Origin: Corynebacterium marinum DSM 44953
GTDB lineage: Bacteria > Actinomycetota > Actinomycetes > Mycobacteriales > Mycobacteriaceae
Length of the DNA stretch: 64,000 nt
NCBI RefSeq assembly: GCF_000835165.1
Contig: NZ_CP007790.1
Location: forward strand, 2,108,001 to 2,172,000
Direction of reading: 5' to 3'
In this document: positions 19,401 to 26,333 of the stretch, in pieces
Numbering within the stretch: the stretch's first letter is position 1
Layout: every line of letters starts with the position of its first letter
The notes under the pieces: model-generated
What the model saw: only the letters and a program-made list of their open reading frames with translations
Databases searched by the model: none
Told to the model about the DNA's origin: nothing
Position numbers and translations under genes: made by a program

Positions 19401-19564
19401 CCGTCGACCAGAGAGGTGACGGCGGTGCCGACACCGGCGGCGACGGCCGCGCGCAGGGTCTTCAACCAGTCGAACCCCTGGCCGGAGAAGGCCAGGGCGT
19501 ACGGCTCGCGGTCGAAGCGGTTGATCAGTCGATCCGTCCCGAAGGAGGTGCTGTATTCGGTCAC
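10454..19564 (-). CDS. fas: Type I fatty acid synthase (multifunctional)
   Basis: A single 3,036-residue polypeptide that makes long-chain acyl-CoA in the cytoplasm. Domains in order: acetyltransferase with GHSQG (Ser129); FMN enoyl reductase (TPMTLPGMTPTTVDP, ~residue 400 on); hot-dog dehydratase (VIVHGMWTSAIGEL, ~1210); malonyl/palmitoyl transferase with GHSVGEY (Ser1404); ACP with candidate pantetheinyl Ser1790/1791 (VEGVSSRRNQ); ketoreductase (VVTGASPNSIAAGV, ~2085); ketosynthase with Cys2678 (ACATAAVS) and GHAKGGA. The C-terminal transferase domain of fungal FAS is absent, so AcpS (9804-10214) supplies it. The GTG at 19564 is chosen because AGGAGCGAG precedes it and the N-terminus VTEYSTSFG fits; the longer frame lacks this. 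Synteny suggests the FasA rather than FasB paralogue. Confidence 0.95.
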   Translation of the reverse strand: MTEYSTSFGTDRLINRFDREPYALAFSGQGFDWLKTLRAAVAAGVGTAVTSLVDGAAAKLAPVADELAGTRPHGFDPLAWARDEEGPAFDAAQVAISVPGIFTAQLAVLESLDRQGLELEKAVTTVGHSQGKLASLLAEEKAESDDLLAIAQLIGAAMTRTARMTGLIQQGGHSPMVSVRGISRERLQQAIDHACADVPEELRPAVGLRNTRDTYVMVGRPQDNAAVRELLGKFAAKDTKAVENKERGGEPFNPQFADLPIQSAFHHPAMASAVEQTVAWAAKAGLDTAVAREAAQLVLTAQVDWPAELDAAVDAGARWILEIGPDGGMLPLTRRIVAGRGVGTLDVSGTAGQAELFDAGLAPELPRDWSEFAPRLEKRNGQVRLVTKFTDVTGYTPMTLPGMTPTTVDPAIVAAAANAGHWAELAGGGQVTEAVLEENIDRLTSLLEPGVNAQFNSMFLNPYLWRMQVEGKRLVPRARANGAPIDGIIITAGMPPHDEAVALVRELRDANFPWVVFKPGAVKHIRQVLKIADDVPEIPVIIQVEGGKAGGHHSWEDLDELLIATYGEIRERDNVILAVGGGIGTPERAAEYITGTWSRRYHLPAMPTDAILLGTATMATLESTASEAVKQALVDAPGSDEWAGAGREKGGVASGRSQLGADLYEIENSFAKAGRLLDEVAGDDEAAAARRAEIIAAIDKTCKPYFGDLEAMTYVEWLNRYLEISGPYKGEWTDVSWADRFVEMVERAEARLTDVDHGTFEAQIEVDLDAPGQAVDKLVELYPFAGRDLLHPADRAWFSKLLLKPGKPANFVPVIDGDVRRWWRSDSLWQAHDERYDADQVCIIPGTAAVAGITRANEPVADLLGRFNQVAIDALTAVGEQPVEIEESVVERVLTAPGTFWAGRQQPSYIERLGDTDQWTLAEDRASAAHAATGARLVAEDAEHAVLTVPLAGSTAAGTTTDLSIRFTVPADAPLSANPQVTAEDAEAAMAELTRVAAGGELAEVSAAGVAEWRTTLDAGHLADYDTVTAGYLPAKLAANGTAPDVLVGRAWPAVFAAVRSAVVPGTDSASVVEGMLSLVHLEHHLTMLAELPDVSAGPVDLKVTATADEVSDTDLGRLVIIRAELTADGAPLAKLSERFAIRGRNGKTTARTNTSALPSVVDSPRSFRAYARVVAPESMHPFAVVSGDRNPIHVSDTAAGLAGLPGVIVHGMWTSAIGELVAGAGFSEDSTSTSPARVVEYTATMLAPVLPGETIEFTVERSGVDNRPGHGEVRTVTATVNGNLVLTATAVMAAPTTFYGFPGQGIQSQGMGMESRADSAAAREVWDRADRHTRTKLGFSVLEIVKNNPTEVVVGGERFHHPDGVLFLTQFTQVAMATLGCAQVAEMREAGALNQRAYFAGHSVGEYNALAAYSGVLSLESVVEIVYRRGLTMHRLVERDEEGNSNYGLAALRPNKMGLSAGNVFDYVNDLSASTGEFLEIVNYNIAGVQYAVAGTRAGLLALKADAEKRAPGQRAFIMIPGIDVPFHSSHLRDGVGDFREHLDSLIPHAINLDILVGRYIPNLVARPFELSREFVESITDVVSSPYIEEILGDYEKAAADPQKLARTLLIELLAWQFASPVRWIETQDLILRSRENGGLEMERFVEVGVGSAPTLANMLGQTLRLPQYAGTPIEVLNVERDRPVVFATDEVVREVAEDVVPETPAESAPARKSAGPAPVSANAPTGDTVPAAAPAPAPAAAPAGAGTPENIEFTPADATEMLIAIWTKVRPDQMGATDSIETLVEGVSSRRNQLLLDLGVEFGLGAIDGAADAELDALKVTVSKMAKGYKAFGPVLGDSAADALRRITGPTGKKPNYITERVTGTWQLGQGWADHVVAEVVIGAREGASLRGGDLATLSPATPSNAGELDQLIDGAVQAVAARRGVAVGLPSAGGGAGGVVDSAALGEFAEQVTGKEGVLAETARTILSQLGISQVESQNLEEQADEHAALFDLVSRELGSDWPRQVAPRFSADEAVLLDDRWASAREDLTRVALGELDAADIDVTGAGEVVAKQAEYLGLTGLAAQAREEETLRFSADVAVVTGASPNSIAAGVVAELLEGGATVVVTTSSLSHSRLGYYKELYARAARGTAALWIIPANLSSYTDLDAVIEWIGNEQTATVNGQKKVLKKALVPTLLFPFAAPRVMGTLADAGPSAESQMRLLLWAVERLIAGLSEIGVDTQVGKRLHVVLPGSPNRGRFGGDGAYGESKASLDAVVTRWNAEKVWGGRTSLVHAFIGWVRGTGLMGGNDPLVETIESKGVRTFSNEEMAELLVSQVTDEVRAEAANAPVTVDFTGGLGESDVNISQLAAEAAAEAEASGVEKQEIEEPRTLTALPTPYRRFQWTAPDFSGVTTKLDDMIVIVGAGELGPYGSARTRFDAELTGDLTAAGVIELAWTMGLIRWDNDAWYDADDQELAEEEIYDRFHDEVLGKVGVRRYHDDFFMVDNLAPELTTVYLDKDLSFSVASREEAKTFVDSEPDHTSAFYDEEAGEWTVVRHAGSAVRVPRRTTMSRFVGGQIPEGFDPAVYGIPADMVDNLDRLALWNLVCTVDAFLSSGFTPAELLRGVHPARVSSTQGTGMGGVESMRSLYLDGLLAEPRANDILQEALPNVVAAHVMQSYVGGYGQMIHPVAACATAAVSVEEGYDKIKLGKADFVVAGGLDDLSIEGITGFGDMAATADSTEMENKGIEHRYFSRANDRRRGGFIESEGGGTVLLARGSVAADLGLPVLGVVAFAESFADGAHTSIPAPGLGALGAARGGADSRLARQLADVGVAVNEISVISKHDTSTNANDPNESDLHERIAASMGRADGNPLYVISQKSLTGHAKGGAAAFQMIGLTQVLRSGVLPANRSLDSVDPVLAHHQHLVWLRKPLDLSAKAPKAGLVTSLGFGHVSALVAIVHPGAFLEALRQERGQDAAADWAAASVAREEAGLRRIVDGMYGGAPLFERPTDRNLGGAGNAVKEREAAVLLDDDARLVDGVLRTGAEITS

Positions 19565-19963
19565 GTGAGAACTCGCTCCTGTGTTTCTTACGAAGTGCAT
19601 GGAGAAACCCGGGGCACAACGGTGCCCAGAAGTTTTGAAAGCCAAATATGCCACAAAACTTGAGGAAAGCGTCACCTTTATGCCGGGGTGTCGGGTGGGC
19701 GCGGGAATTGCGGTACCGTAGAGGGGTTACGCTTGAGTAGGTTCCACCACGTCAGTTCGCCCGCAAAACCACCCCTGTTCTGCGGGGCACCGGTTTTCCG
19801 CCGCTCCGCCCCACACTTTCACAAGCTTCCACTTATGTGACTTTTGATACAGGCACTGGTCCGGGAGATGATGGTCACAGCCCCACCTCCGGCGGGGCCG
19901 GGGTGGGGCTGAGGCCGAACCTGGCCCGGGGCGGGGGCCGGGCCGGAAAACTTGCCGGGCGGG
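19565..19963 (-). other. Upstream region of fas
   Basis: Roughly 400 bp without a gene, between the DUF3618 stop and the fas start. It contains a perfect 10-bp inverted repeat CAGCCCCACC/GGTGGGGCTG (19878-19911), probably the end of the upstream operon, and an AT-richer stretch (19620-19680) with CATATTT-like -10 candidates for fas. A FasR operator is expected here, but I cannot recall its consensus well enough to mark it. Confidence 0.4.
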
Positions 19964-20566
19964 CTACTGCTCCCGGGCTACGTCGCGGATGTTTTCCGCG
20001 GCGCTCCTGGAGTCTTCGCGGACGTCGGCGAGATGGTGCTGCCCCTCATCCTTGACGCGTTCCACACTCTCCCGGGCGCTCGCCTGGACGTCGGTCACGG
20101 CCTGCTCCGCCTGGGGCTGCAGGGATTCGCCCATCTCCTGGGCCACCGACTTCGCCTCCTCGACCAGCGGCTGCGCTTTGTCGCGCACTGCGGCGGCCGC
20201 CTCCTGCTCCTGCCGGCTGGCCGGCAGGAGGGAACCCACGAGCCAACCGGCGGCCAGGGCGATCGCTCCGGCGGCCAGGGGGTTTCCGCGGGTCTTGCGG
20301 CGGATGGTGTCCGGTGCGTTGCGGGCGGCGTCGCCGGCCTCCCCCGGCAGCTGTGAGGCGCGCCCCTGCCCGGTGGGCTGGGCGTCGTCCTCCTCCGACC
20401 CGAAGACGGACTCGCGCATGTCCCTCCAGCGGGACTTCAGCCGGTCGGCCTGCCGGTCGACCACCCGTCCGGGGTCGACCTTCTCCGCCAGAGCATCCAC
20501 GTCGCGGCCGAGGTTGCCGCGGGTGCGCTCGATGTCGGCACGGATCTCGTCTGGGTTGTTGCTCAT
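19964..20566 (-). CDS. DUF3618 domain membrane protein with long coiled tail
   Basis: A 200-residue protein: DUF3618 helix at the N-terminus (DEIRADIERTRGNLGRDVDALAEKVDP), a polar linker, one transmembrane segment (AAGAIALAAGWLVGSLLP, ~115-132), then ~65 residues of Ala/Glu/Gln-rich amphipathic helix resembling LEA-type repeats. Its ATG overlaps the stop of the preceding holin-X-like gene (ATGA), so the three genes 21785-19964 form one operon. Function is unknown; homologous clusters in actinobacteria are associated with envelope or stress roles. Confidence 0.8.
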   Translation of the reverse strand: MSNNPDEIRADIERTRGNLGRDVDALAEKVDPGRVVDRQADRLKSRWRDMRESVFGSEEDDAQPTGQGRASQLPGEAGDAARNAPDTIRRKTRGNPLAAGAIALAAGWLVGSLLPASRQEQEAAAAVRDKAQPLVEEAKSVAQEMGESLQPQAEQAVTDVQASARESVERVKDEGQHHLADVREDSRSAAENIRDVAREQ

Positions 20567-21045
20567 GGGGTCTCCTTGTTCGGGTTGAGGGTCGGCGGAA
20601 TTTCACCGATGGTTTCCTGGGTCTGCGGCAGACCCTTCATGTCGTCGAACTGCTTCTTGCCCATCGACGCGAGGACCGCGGCGGCAACCGCCCACACCAC
20701 CGCAACGATGACCGCGGCCCAGCCGAGGTGCATCCACTCGCCCAGCGCCCACATGAGCGCCATCGACAGGAACAGCAGGGCGAGGAACCCGCCGACTGCG
20801 GCGCCGGCGAACATGCCCGCCCCCCGGCCGCCCTGCTTCGCCGACTGGGTGGCCTCGGCCTTGGCGAGCTGGACCTCCTGGCGCATGAGGGCGGAGAGAT
20901 TCGCGGAGAAACTGGCGAACATCTCCCCCAGCGATTCATTACGGGCCCGGAACTCCGCTCCGGAATCCGATTCCCGACCGGCGGCGGGATAACCGGCGCC
21001 CAGCCGGCCGGAGGTGAGATCGTCTGCGGGGGTTGATCCGCTCAT
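20563..21045 (-). CDS. Phage-holin-family (Holin-X-like, DUF1469) membrane protein
   Basis: A 160-residue protein with an N-terminal amphipathic helix containing LMRQEVQLAKAEATQSAKQGG, typical of actinobacterial Holin-X/DUF1469 proteins, followed by two adjacent transmembrane helices (~75-97 and ~103-125) and a short polar tail. Despite the family name there is no phage context; in actinobacteria it accompanies DUF3618 genes. It overlaps both neighbours by four bases, implying tight translational coupling. Confidence 0.8.
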   Translation of the reverse strand: MSGSTPADDLTSGRLGAGYPAAGRESDSGAEFRARNESLGEMFASFSANLSALMRQEVQLAKAEATQSAKQGGRGAGMFAGAAVGGFLALLFLSMALMWALGEWMHLGWAAVIVAVVWAVAAAVLASMGKKQFDDMKGLPQTQETIGEIPPTLNPNKETP

Positions 21046-21785
21046 CGCCGCTCCTCCGGGTGCTCGAAGCCGGTGAACGGGTCGCGGGCCGGATCAGGGG
21101 CCGCGAAACCTTCACCCCGGAGGGTGCCGGTGTGGGTGGGATCTGCGGCGGTGTCCGGGAACTCGCCGAATTCGGCGACCGGCCGCTCTGCGGGTTCGGA
21201 CCCGGCGAAGCCCTGCGTTCCCGTGGTCGACGGCGGCCCGTAGGCGCCGGGCTCGGCGGGGACCCGGTAGCGGCCGTCGAACTCGTTCTCGTCGTCGTCC
21301 TCGCTGTCGCCGAGCCCGCGGGTGAGCCTGCCCGCGAGTAGGCCCACACCTGCGGCCGCGGCGAGGAAAGCAACAGGGCGGCGGGCGGCGAAGCGGCGGG
21401 CGTCACGGAGCAGGTCGGCCGGTTCCCGGGTCTCGAGCGCGCTGGTGAAACTCTCCACGCGGGTGGTGACGGTGGACAGAAGCTGGCTCATCAGATCGGA
21501 CTGTGGTGCCTCCCCGCGGGAAATGCGCTGCAGGTCGTCGGAGACGGTACGCGAATGCCCCGCCAGCTTCTCCTGCTGCGTGGATGCGTGCCCGAAAGCC
21601 TCGTCCCGCGCGGAGCTGAGGAGGGAGCGGATCTGATCGGTCGCCTCCCCCGTAACCTGACGCGCCTCCCGGCGTGCGGAGCCCGCGACGTCCTGGGCCG
21701 CCTCTTTCGCGTGGCCGGCAACCCTGGCGCCCTCGTCTTTCGCCGCGTCCTGCGGACGCGAACCATGCTCGGGGTTGGTAGTCAT
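21042..21785 (-). CDS. Hypothetical membrane-associated protein, first gene of envelope operon
   Basis: A 247-residue protein I cannot name. Residues ~15-100 form Ala/Arg/Glu-rich amphipathic helices (AGHAKEAAQDVAGSARREA), a short hydrophobic segment follows (PVAFLAAAAGVGLLAGRLT, ~130-148), and the C-terminal third is acidic and Gly/Pro-rich, likely disordered. Such proteins are found upstream of Holin-X and DUF3618 genes in Mycobacteriales. ATG 21785 is chosen over the frame's earlier codons because GGGAAC lies just upstream. It overlaps the next gene by four bases. Confidence 0.75.
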   Translation of the reverse strand: MTTNPEHGSRPQDAAKDEGARVAGHAKEAAQDVAGSARREARQVTGEATDQIRSLLSSARDEAFGHASTQQEKLAGHSRTVSDDLQRISRGEAPQSDLMSQLLSTVTTRVESFTSALETREPADLLRDARRFAARRPVAFLAAAAGVGLLAGRLTRGLGDSEDDDENEFDGRYRVPAEPGAYGPPSTTGTQGFAGSEPAERPVAEFGEFPDTAADPTHTGTLRGEGFAAPDPARDPFTGFEHPEERR

Positions 21786-22047
21786 AGAAGTTCCCTTCCG
21801 ATCAGCGGGCCCACCCACCGCACAACAAGGACTCCGGTGGTTCCGTGGACCTCATTACCATTAGTTGTTTGTTGTGGTTACAGTGTTGCACATCACATCG
21901 CTTTCCTGCCGTAATTTTCGCGGCAATCTGCTCATCCGCCGGAGAAGGCCACATTCCCGGCATCACCATCCGGCCGCCTTCCACTTCGCACCCCCCTAAG
22001 CCTCCCCGGGCCACGGCGACGTCCCCCTGCGGGGGAGCGAAGCGGAA

Positions 22048-22077
22048 GGGCCTCCCACCGACACCGGTGGGAGGCCC
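22048..22077 (-). terminator. Hairpin downstream of tRNA-Leu
   Basis: Perfect 12-bp stem GGGCCTCCCACC/GGTGGGAGGCCC with a 6-nt loop, about 30 bases after the tRNA-Leu 3' end on the minus strand. Confidence 0.65.
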
Positions 22078-22109
22078 TGAAAACAAGCGTGCCGTGCGAG
22101 CTGGCACCG

Positions 22110-22191
<82 letters not shown>

Positions 22192-22279
22192 ATACCCGGA
22201 TCATGATACCCGCACCCGCATGCCGTCCCGAAACCGCCCGACTCCACCTTTCGGAGGATGGCGGGTACCCTTATATTCC

Positions 22280-22714
22280 GTGAGCGACAACAAAGGACAA
22301 CCCCGGCAGCGGAAGAAGGTGCGCGCCTCGCACCTCGTCTTCCTGGCGCTCGCCGTGGTCGCCACCCTCGCGCTGGCCTGGTGGCAGTGGACCCGCTTCC
22401 GGGCGGGGTCAGGAACATTCCAGAACCTCGGTTACGCGTTTCAGTGGCCGCTGTTCGGGCTGTTCTTCATCTTCGCGTACCGCAAGTACATGCAGTACGA
22501 AAACGAGATGATCGCCGCCGAGAACAACACCGACGACCCCGACTTCCTGTACGAGGCCGACGCCCGGCAGTACGGGGACCGCGCCACCAGGATCGACGAG
22601 GACTTCCTGCCCGAGCGCCCCACCCTCGACGTCGACACCTACAACGAGCTGAACACGCCCCGGAGGGGGCGTCGGGAAGCAGACACCGAACAACCGGGAG
22701 ACAGCAACCAATGA
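22280..22714 (+). CDS. Small membrane protein of unknown function
   Basis: A 144-residue protein with a basic N-terminus, two transmembrane helices (~18-38 and ~50-68) and a long acidic cytoplasmic tail. I do not recognise more than its resemblance to corynebacterial conserved membrane proteins found upstream of DUF3817 genes. The GTG at 22280 is the first plausible start; TACCCT ends about 9 bases before it, possibly a leaderless promoter. Its TGA overlaps the next ATG, so the pair is co-translated. Confidence 0.7.
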   Translation: MSDNKGQPRQRKKVRASHLVFLALAVVATLALAWWQWTRFRAGSGTFQNLGYAFQWPLFGLFFIFAYRKYMQYENEMIAAENNTDDPDFLYEADARQYGDRATRIDEDFLPERPTLDVDTYNELNTPRRGRREADTEQPGDSNQ

Positions 22715-23070
22715 CCACCTCGACCGCACCGAAGACCCACCCCGAGCGCCAGAAGCGTGTCGACACCGCCCTGAAGATCTTCTCGGTCACCGCCTGGATC
22801 ACCGGCATGTTCCTCATCTTCCTGGTGATCCGCATGATCATGCAGTACATCCTCAAGGTGGAGATCCCCGAGTGGGCGACGATCGTGGCCATCGCCCACG
22901 GCTGGGCGTACATGGCCTACGTCCTGGCAACCCTCAACCTCGGCCTCAAGGCCCGCTGGAAGCCGGTGGTGTGGCTCACCACCGCCCTGGCCGGCGTCGT
23001 TCCTTTCCTCTCCTTCATCATCGAGGCGAACCGGCGCCGCGAGGTCAAGGAGAGGTTCCAGCTGGCCTGA
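22711..23070 (+). CDS. DUF3817 family membrane protein
   Basis: A 119-residue protein with three transmembrane segments and the conserved GWAYMAYVLATLNLG block of the DUF3817 family. It starts inside the stop of the preceding gene (ATGA overlap) and is followed by a bidirectional terminator. Function unknown; membrane location is clear from the sequence. Confidence 0.85.
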   Translation: MTTSTAPKTHPERQKRVDTALKIFSVTAWITGMFLIFLVIRMIMQYILKVEIPEWATIVAIAHGWAYMAYVLATLNLGLKARWKPVVWLTTALAGVVPFLSFIIEANRRREVKERFQLA

Positions 23071-23094
23071 CCTGGAACACGCGGAACACGGGGA

Positions 23095-23129
23095 GGGGCG
23101 CACCGGCGATCGCCGGCGCGCCCCTTTTT
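23095..23129. terminator. Bidirectional terminator between DUF3817 gene and purU
   Basis: A GC-rich stem GGGGCGCACCGGCGAT/CGCCGGCGCGCCCC with one A/C bulge-type mismatch, followed on the plus strand by TTTTT. It separates two convergent genes. Confidence 0.85.
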
Positions 23130-23136
23130 CTGTCCC

Positions 23137-24054
23137 CTAGTCGAAGACGACGGTGCGGTTGCCGTACACGAGGACCCGGTCCTCCAGGTGCCAGCGCAGG
23201 CCGCGGGCGAGCACGGTCTTCTCCGCGTCGCGGCCCAGCCTCTGCATCTCCTCCGGAGTGTCCTTGTGCGTCACGCGGATGACATCCTGCTCGATGATGG
23301 GGCCGTCGTCGAGATCGGAGGTGGCGAAGTGGCAGGTCGCGCCGATCAGCTTCACGCCGCGGTGATGCGCCTGGTGGTAGGGGCGCGCCCCCATGAAGGA
23401 GGGCAGGAAGCTGTGGTGGATGTTGAGCACCCGGCCGGCCCACATCTCGCAGAAGTCGGGCGGCAGGACCTGCATGAACCGGGCCAGGACGATGGCGTCG
23501 GGCTCGTAGCTGTTGACGATCTCCCCGACCTCCTCGAACGCGCGCCGTTTTCCGACGGCGTCCTTCGGAAAAGGCACATGGTAGAACGGCACGCCGTGGT
23601 TCTCGGCGATGTAGGCCAGGTTGTCGTGGTTGCCCACCACGGCGACGACCTCCATGGGGTAGTCGTTCTCCGCGACGCGTCCGAGCAGGTCGTGCAGACA
23701 GTGCCCCTCGCGGGAGACGAGGATGACCACCTTCTTCAGCTCCGCGGTATCCCACAACTGCCACTGCGCCTTGGGCCCGAACTCGGCCGCGACGGGGGCG
23801 AAGGCCTCCCGCAGCTCCTCTATCGACATGCCGACGGAGTCCGCCCGGATCGCCTGGCGGGTGAAGAACCAGTTGTTCTCCGGATCCGTGAAGTAGGCCG
23901 CCTCGGTGATCCAGCCGCCGTGCCCGGCGAGGAAGGTGGACAGCTTGGCGACAATGCCGGTGGTGTCGGGGCAACCGAGGGTGAGAACGTACTGGCGTTC
24001 CACCACCGACCCGCTCGGGCGGTTCCGGGGATCGTCGATGTTGTGCGGAGTCAT
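23137..24054 (-). CDS. purU: Formyltetrahydrofolate deformylase
   Basis: Hydrolyses 10-formyl-THF to THF and formate, balancing one-carbon pools and feeding formate to purine synthesis. The 305-residue product has an N-terminal ACT domain (VLTLGCPDTTGIVAKLSTFL) and a formyltransferase domain with the catalytic block NIHHSFLPSFMGARPY and SDLDDGPIIEQD. ATG 24054 is chosen since the ACT domain begins ~20 residues later as in PurU; an in-frame codon at 24090 is less likely. Confidence 0.93.
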   Translation of the reverse strand: MTPHNIDDPRNRPSGSVVERQYVLTLGCPDTTGIVAKLSTFLAGHGGWITEAAYFTDPENNWFFTRQAIRADSVGMSIEELREAFAPVAAEFGPKAQWQLWDTAELKKVVILVSREGHCLHDLLGRVAENDYPMEVVAVVGNHDNLAYIAENHGVPFYHVPFPKDAVGKRRAFEEVGEIVNSYEPDAIVLARFMQVLPPDFCEMWAGRVLNIHHSFLPSFMGARPYHQAHHRGVKLIGATCHFATSDLDDGPIIEQDVIRVTHKDTPEEMQRLGRDAEKTVLARGLRWHLEDRVLVYGNRTVVFD

Positions 24055-24113
24055 TCGTGGAATCCTAGTCGACTCCCCCACCGTCTTCATGCCCCAGGTG
24101 CGGCGGTGGCCGC

Positions 24114-24728
24114 CTACTGCCCGGCCAGCCGCCGGATGTCCCCGACCAGCTGCGCCAGCGCCTTGCCGCGGTGCGACAACGCGTTCTTCTCCTCCGGGCT
24201 CAACTGCGCCGAGGATCGGCCGGCGGCGATCTCATCGGCCGGCAGGAAGAGCGGATCGTAGCCGAAGCCGTTGTCGCCGACCGGCTCGCGCAGCAGGGTA
24301 CCTTCCCACCTGCCCTCTGCAACGTGCTCCTCCCCCGCCGGGGTGACCAAGGCGCACACCGACACGAAGGCGCAGGAGCGGCGGCCGTCGGGAACGTGCG
24401 CCATCTGGCCGAGCAGGAGAGTGTTGTTGGCGGCGTCGTCACCGTGGCGCCCCGACCACCGGGCGGAGAGGACCCCGGGCATGCCGCCCAGCTCCTCAAC
24501 GGCCAGGCCGGAGTCGTCCGCGATACAGACCAGGCCGGTCTCCCGGGCGCCGGCGCGCGCCTTGATCAGCGCGTTGTCGGCGAAGGTCCGGCCGTCCTCG
24601 ACCGGCTCCTCGTAGGCGGGCGCCTGATTCAGCGGGATCAGCTCGACGCCCGCGACGTCCGCCTCGCGCAGGATCCGTTCAAGTTCGGCGAGCTTCTTGG
24701 CGTTGTTGGACGCGACGAGAATCTTCAT
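24114..24728 (-). CDS. rdgB: XTP/dITP diphosphatase (RdgB/HAM1)
   Basis: Removes non-canonical purine nucleotides (dITP, XTP) before they enter DNA or RNA. The 204-residue protein begins with the family signature LVASNNAKKLAEL and contains DDSGLAVEELGGMPGVLSAR and GFGYDPLFLP, with SHRGKAL near the end. The ATG overlaps the stop of rph (TGATG), the usual coupled rph-rdgB pair. Confidence 0.95.
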   Translation of the reverse strand: MKILVASNNAKKLAELERILREADVAGVELIPLNQAPAYEEPVEDGRTFADNALIKARAGARETGLVCIADDSGLAVEELGGMPGVLSARWSGRHGDDAANNTLLLGQMAHVPDGRRSCAFVSVCALVTPAGEEHVAEGRWEGTLLREPVGDNGFGYDPLFLPADEIAAGRSSAQLSPEEKNALSHRGKALAQLVGDIRRLAGQ

Positions 24729-25459
24729 CAGATTCCCAGTGCGGCGCGCTGCGCGGCGATGAGCTCCCGGCAGCCCTTCTCGGCGGAGTCGAGCATGAGA
24801 CCGAGCTGATCACGGCTGAAGTCACCGTTTTCGCCGGTTCCCTGGACCTCCACGAAGTTGCCGCGCTCGGTCATGACGACGTTGAGGTCGACCTCGGCGC
24901 GGGAGTCCTCCTCGTAAGGCAGGTCGAGGCAGACGTTGCCGTCGATGAGCCCGACCGACACAGCGGCGACCGGCGGGAGCAGGGGTTCACCGGGGACGAC
25001 GCCCTCGGCCTTGAGGACGGCGACGGCGTCGGCGAGCGCAACGTAGGCGCCGGTGATCGAGGCGGTGCGGGTGCCGCCGTCGGCCTGGAGAACATCGCAG
25101 TCGATGTTGATGGTGTTCTCGCCCAGCTGGCTCAGGTCCACCGCGGCGCGCAGGGAACGGCCGACGAGGCGGGAGATTTCATGGGTGCGCCCCTTGACCT
25201 TGCCGCGCATCGACTCGCGCGGCATGCGGTCGTGGGTGGCGGCGGGCAGCATGGCGTACTCGGCGGTGAGCCAGCCTTCGCCCGAGTCGCGCTTGAAGCG
25301 GGGGACGCCGTGCTCGACGCTGGCGGTGCACATCACGCGGGTGTTGCCGAATTCAACGAGGACGGAGCCGGCGGGGTTGGAGGTGAAACCGCGGGTGATG
25401 CGGACGGTGCGCAGCTGGTCGAGGGCGCGGCCGTCGGCGCGCTGGAAGTCAGAAGTCAT
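24728..25459 (-). CDS. rph: Ribonuclease PH
   Basis: Phosphorolytic 3'-5' exoribonuclease that trims tRNA precursors. The 243-residue product has the expected RNase PH core: [25 protein letters not shown] and the Asp-containing [15 protein letters not shown] block with [18 protein letters not shown]. Length is typical (~240). Translationally coupled to rdgB downstream. Confidence 0.95.
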   Translation of the reverse strand: MTSDFQRADGRALDQLRTVRITRGFTSNPAGSVLVEFGNTRVMCTASVEHGVPRFKRDSGEGWLTAEYAMLPAATHDRMPRESMRGKVKGRTHEISRLVGRSLRAAVDLSQLGENTINIDCDVLQADGGTRTASITGAYVALADAVAVLKAEGVVPGEPLLPPVAAVSVGLIDGNVCLDLPYEEDSRAEVDLNVVMTERGNFVEVQGTGENGDFSRDQLGLMLDSAEKGCRELIAAQRAALGI

Positions 25460-25483
25460 GCCCCTCAGGCTACCCGCGGGCGG

Positions 25484-26251
25484 TCAGACCTCGACGACGA
25501 GACCCTGGGCGCCGAGTTCCACGGGCCCGTCGAACTCCGCGCGGGCCGCCGCGAGGGTCGCCTCCACGTCGCCCCACGGGGGGATGTGCACGAGGATGAG
25601 CTTCTTCACGCCCGCCAGCCTGGCCGCGCGGCCGGCCTGCGCACCCGTGAGGTGCATGTCCGGCGGGAAGTCCCCGTCTCCACCGCACCAGGTGGCCTCG
25701 CAGAGGAAGACGTCGGCCCCGCGGGCGCACTCCACGAGCTGCTCGGTCCAGCCGGTGTCGCCGGAGTAGGCGATGGTCTTGCCGGAGGTGTGCTCGGTGA
25801 TGCGCAGGCTGTAGGCCTCCACCGGATGCAAGGCCCGGAAGGGCGCGATGGAGAGACGGTCGACGAGGTGCTCCTCGCCGACGCGCCAGGGGGAGAACGC
25901 GAAGGTGTCGGACATGTCGTCGACCTCGCCCGGGCGGTCCGCAGAGAGCCGCCCGAGGTGCGGGAGTGTGTTCAACGGGCCGAAGCACAGCTTCCGGTCC
26001 CTCGCGGGAGCAAAGGGATGGAAACGGCGCCACACCATCAGCGAGGGAAAGTCCAGGCAATGGTCGGCGTGCAGGTGGGAGAACACCACGTGCGCGTCAC
26101 AGGGGTCCTGAATCTCCTGGAGCTTGCCCAACACGCCGGGGCCGATGTCCATGAGGAGCGCCGGGGAGTTGTCCACAGCCACCAGATATCCGGAGGCGGG
26201 GTTCGTGGGCCCGCTGAGGCTGCCTGAACTGCCGAGGATGGTCAACTTCAT
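25484..26251 (-). CDS. MBL-fold metallo-hydrolase (cyclic phosphodiesterase/RNase Z-like)
   Basis: A 255-residue metallo-beta-lactamase-fold protein with the zinc motif SHLHADHCLD and later ligands in YSGDTG. It resembles the class II phosphodiesterase/RNase Z-like enzymes; Mycobacterial relatives (Rv1339 type) hydrolyse cAMP. It sits just upstream of rph-rdgB in transcription order, a grouping conserved in corynebacteria and compatible with nucleotide or RNA processing. ATG 26251 begins the standard MKLTILGSSGS N-terminus. Confidence 0.87.
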   Translation of the reverse strand: MKLTILGSSGSLSGPTNPASGYLVAVDNSPALLMDIGPGVLGKLQEIQDPCDAHVVFSHLHADHCLDFPSLMVWRRFHPFAPARDRKLCFGPLNTLPHLGRLSADRPGEVDDMSDTFAFSPWRVGEEHLVDRLSIAPFRALHPVEAYSLRITEHTSGKTIAYSGDTGWTEQLVECARGADVFLCEATWCGGDGDFPPDMHLTGAQAGRAARLAGVKKLILVHIPPWGDVEATLAAARAEFDGPVELGAQGLVVEV

Positions 26252-26333
26252 GACGCTACTGTGCCACGTAACAGAGGCTTTCTCGAACGCAACGCACCGA
26301 TTGTCACCGGATTGTGAGCGCCATCCGGCACAC

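Noticed and set aside
20563..21045. Holin-family gene as sign of a prophage
   Set aside because: The Holin-X/DUF1469 family is chromosomal in actinobacteria and no other phage gene is present.
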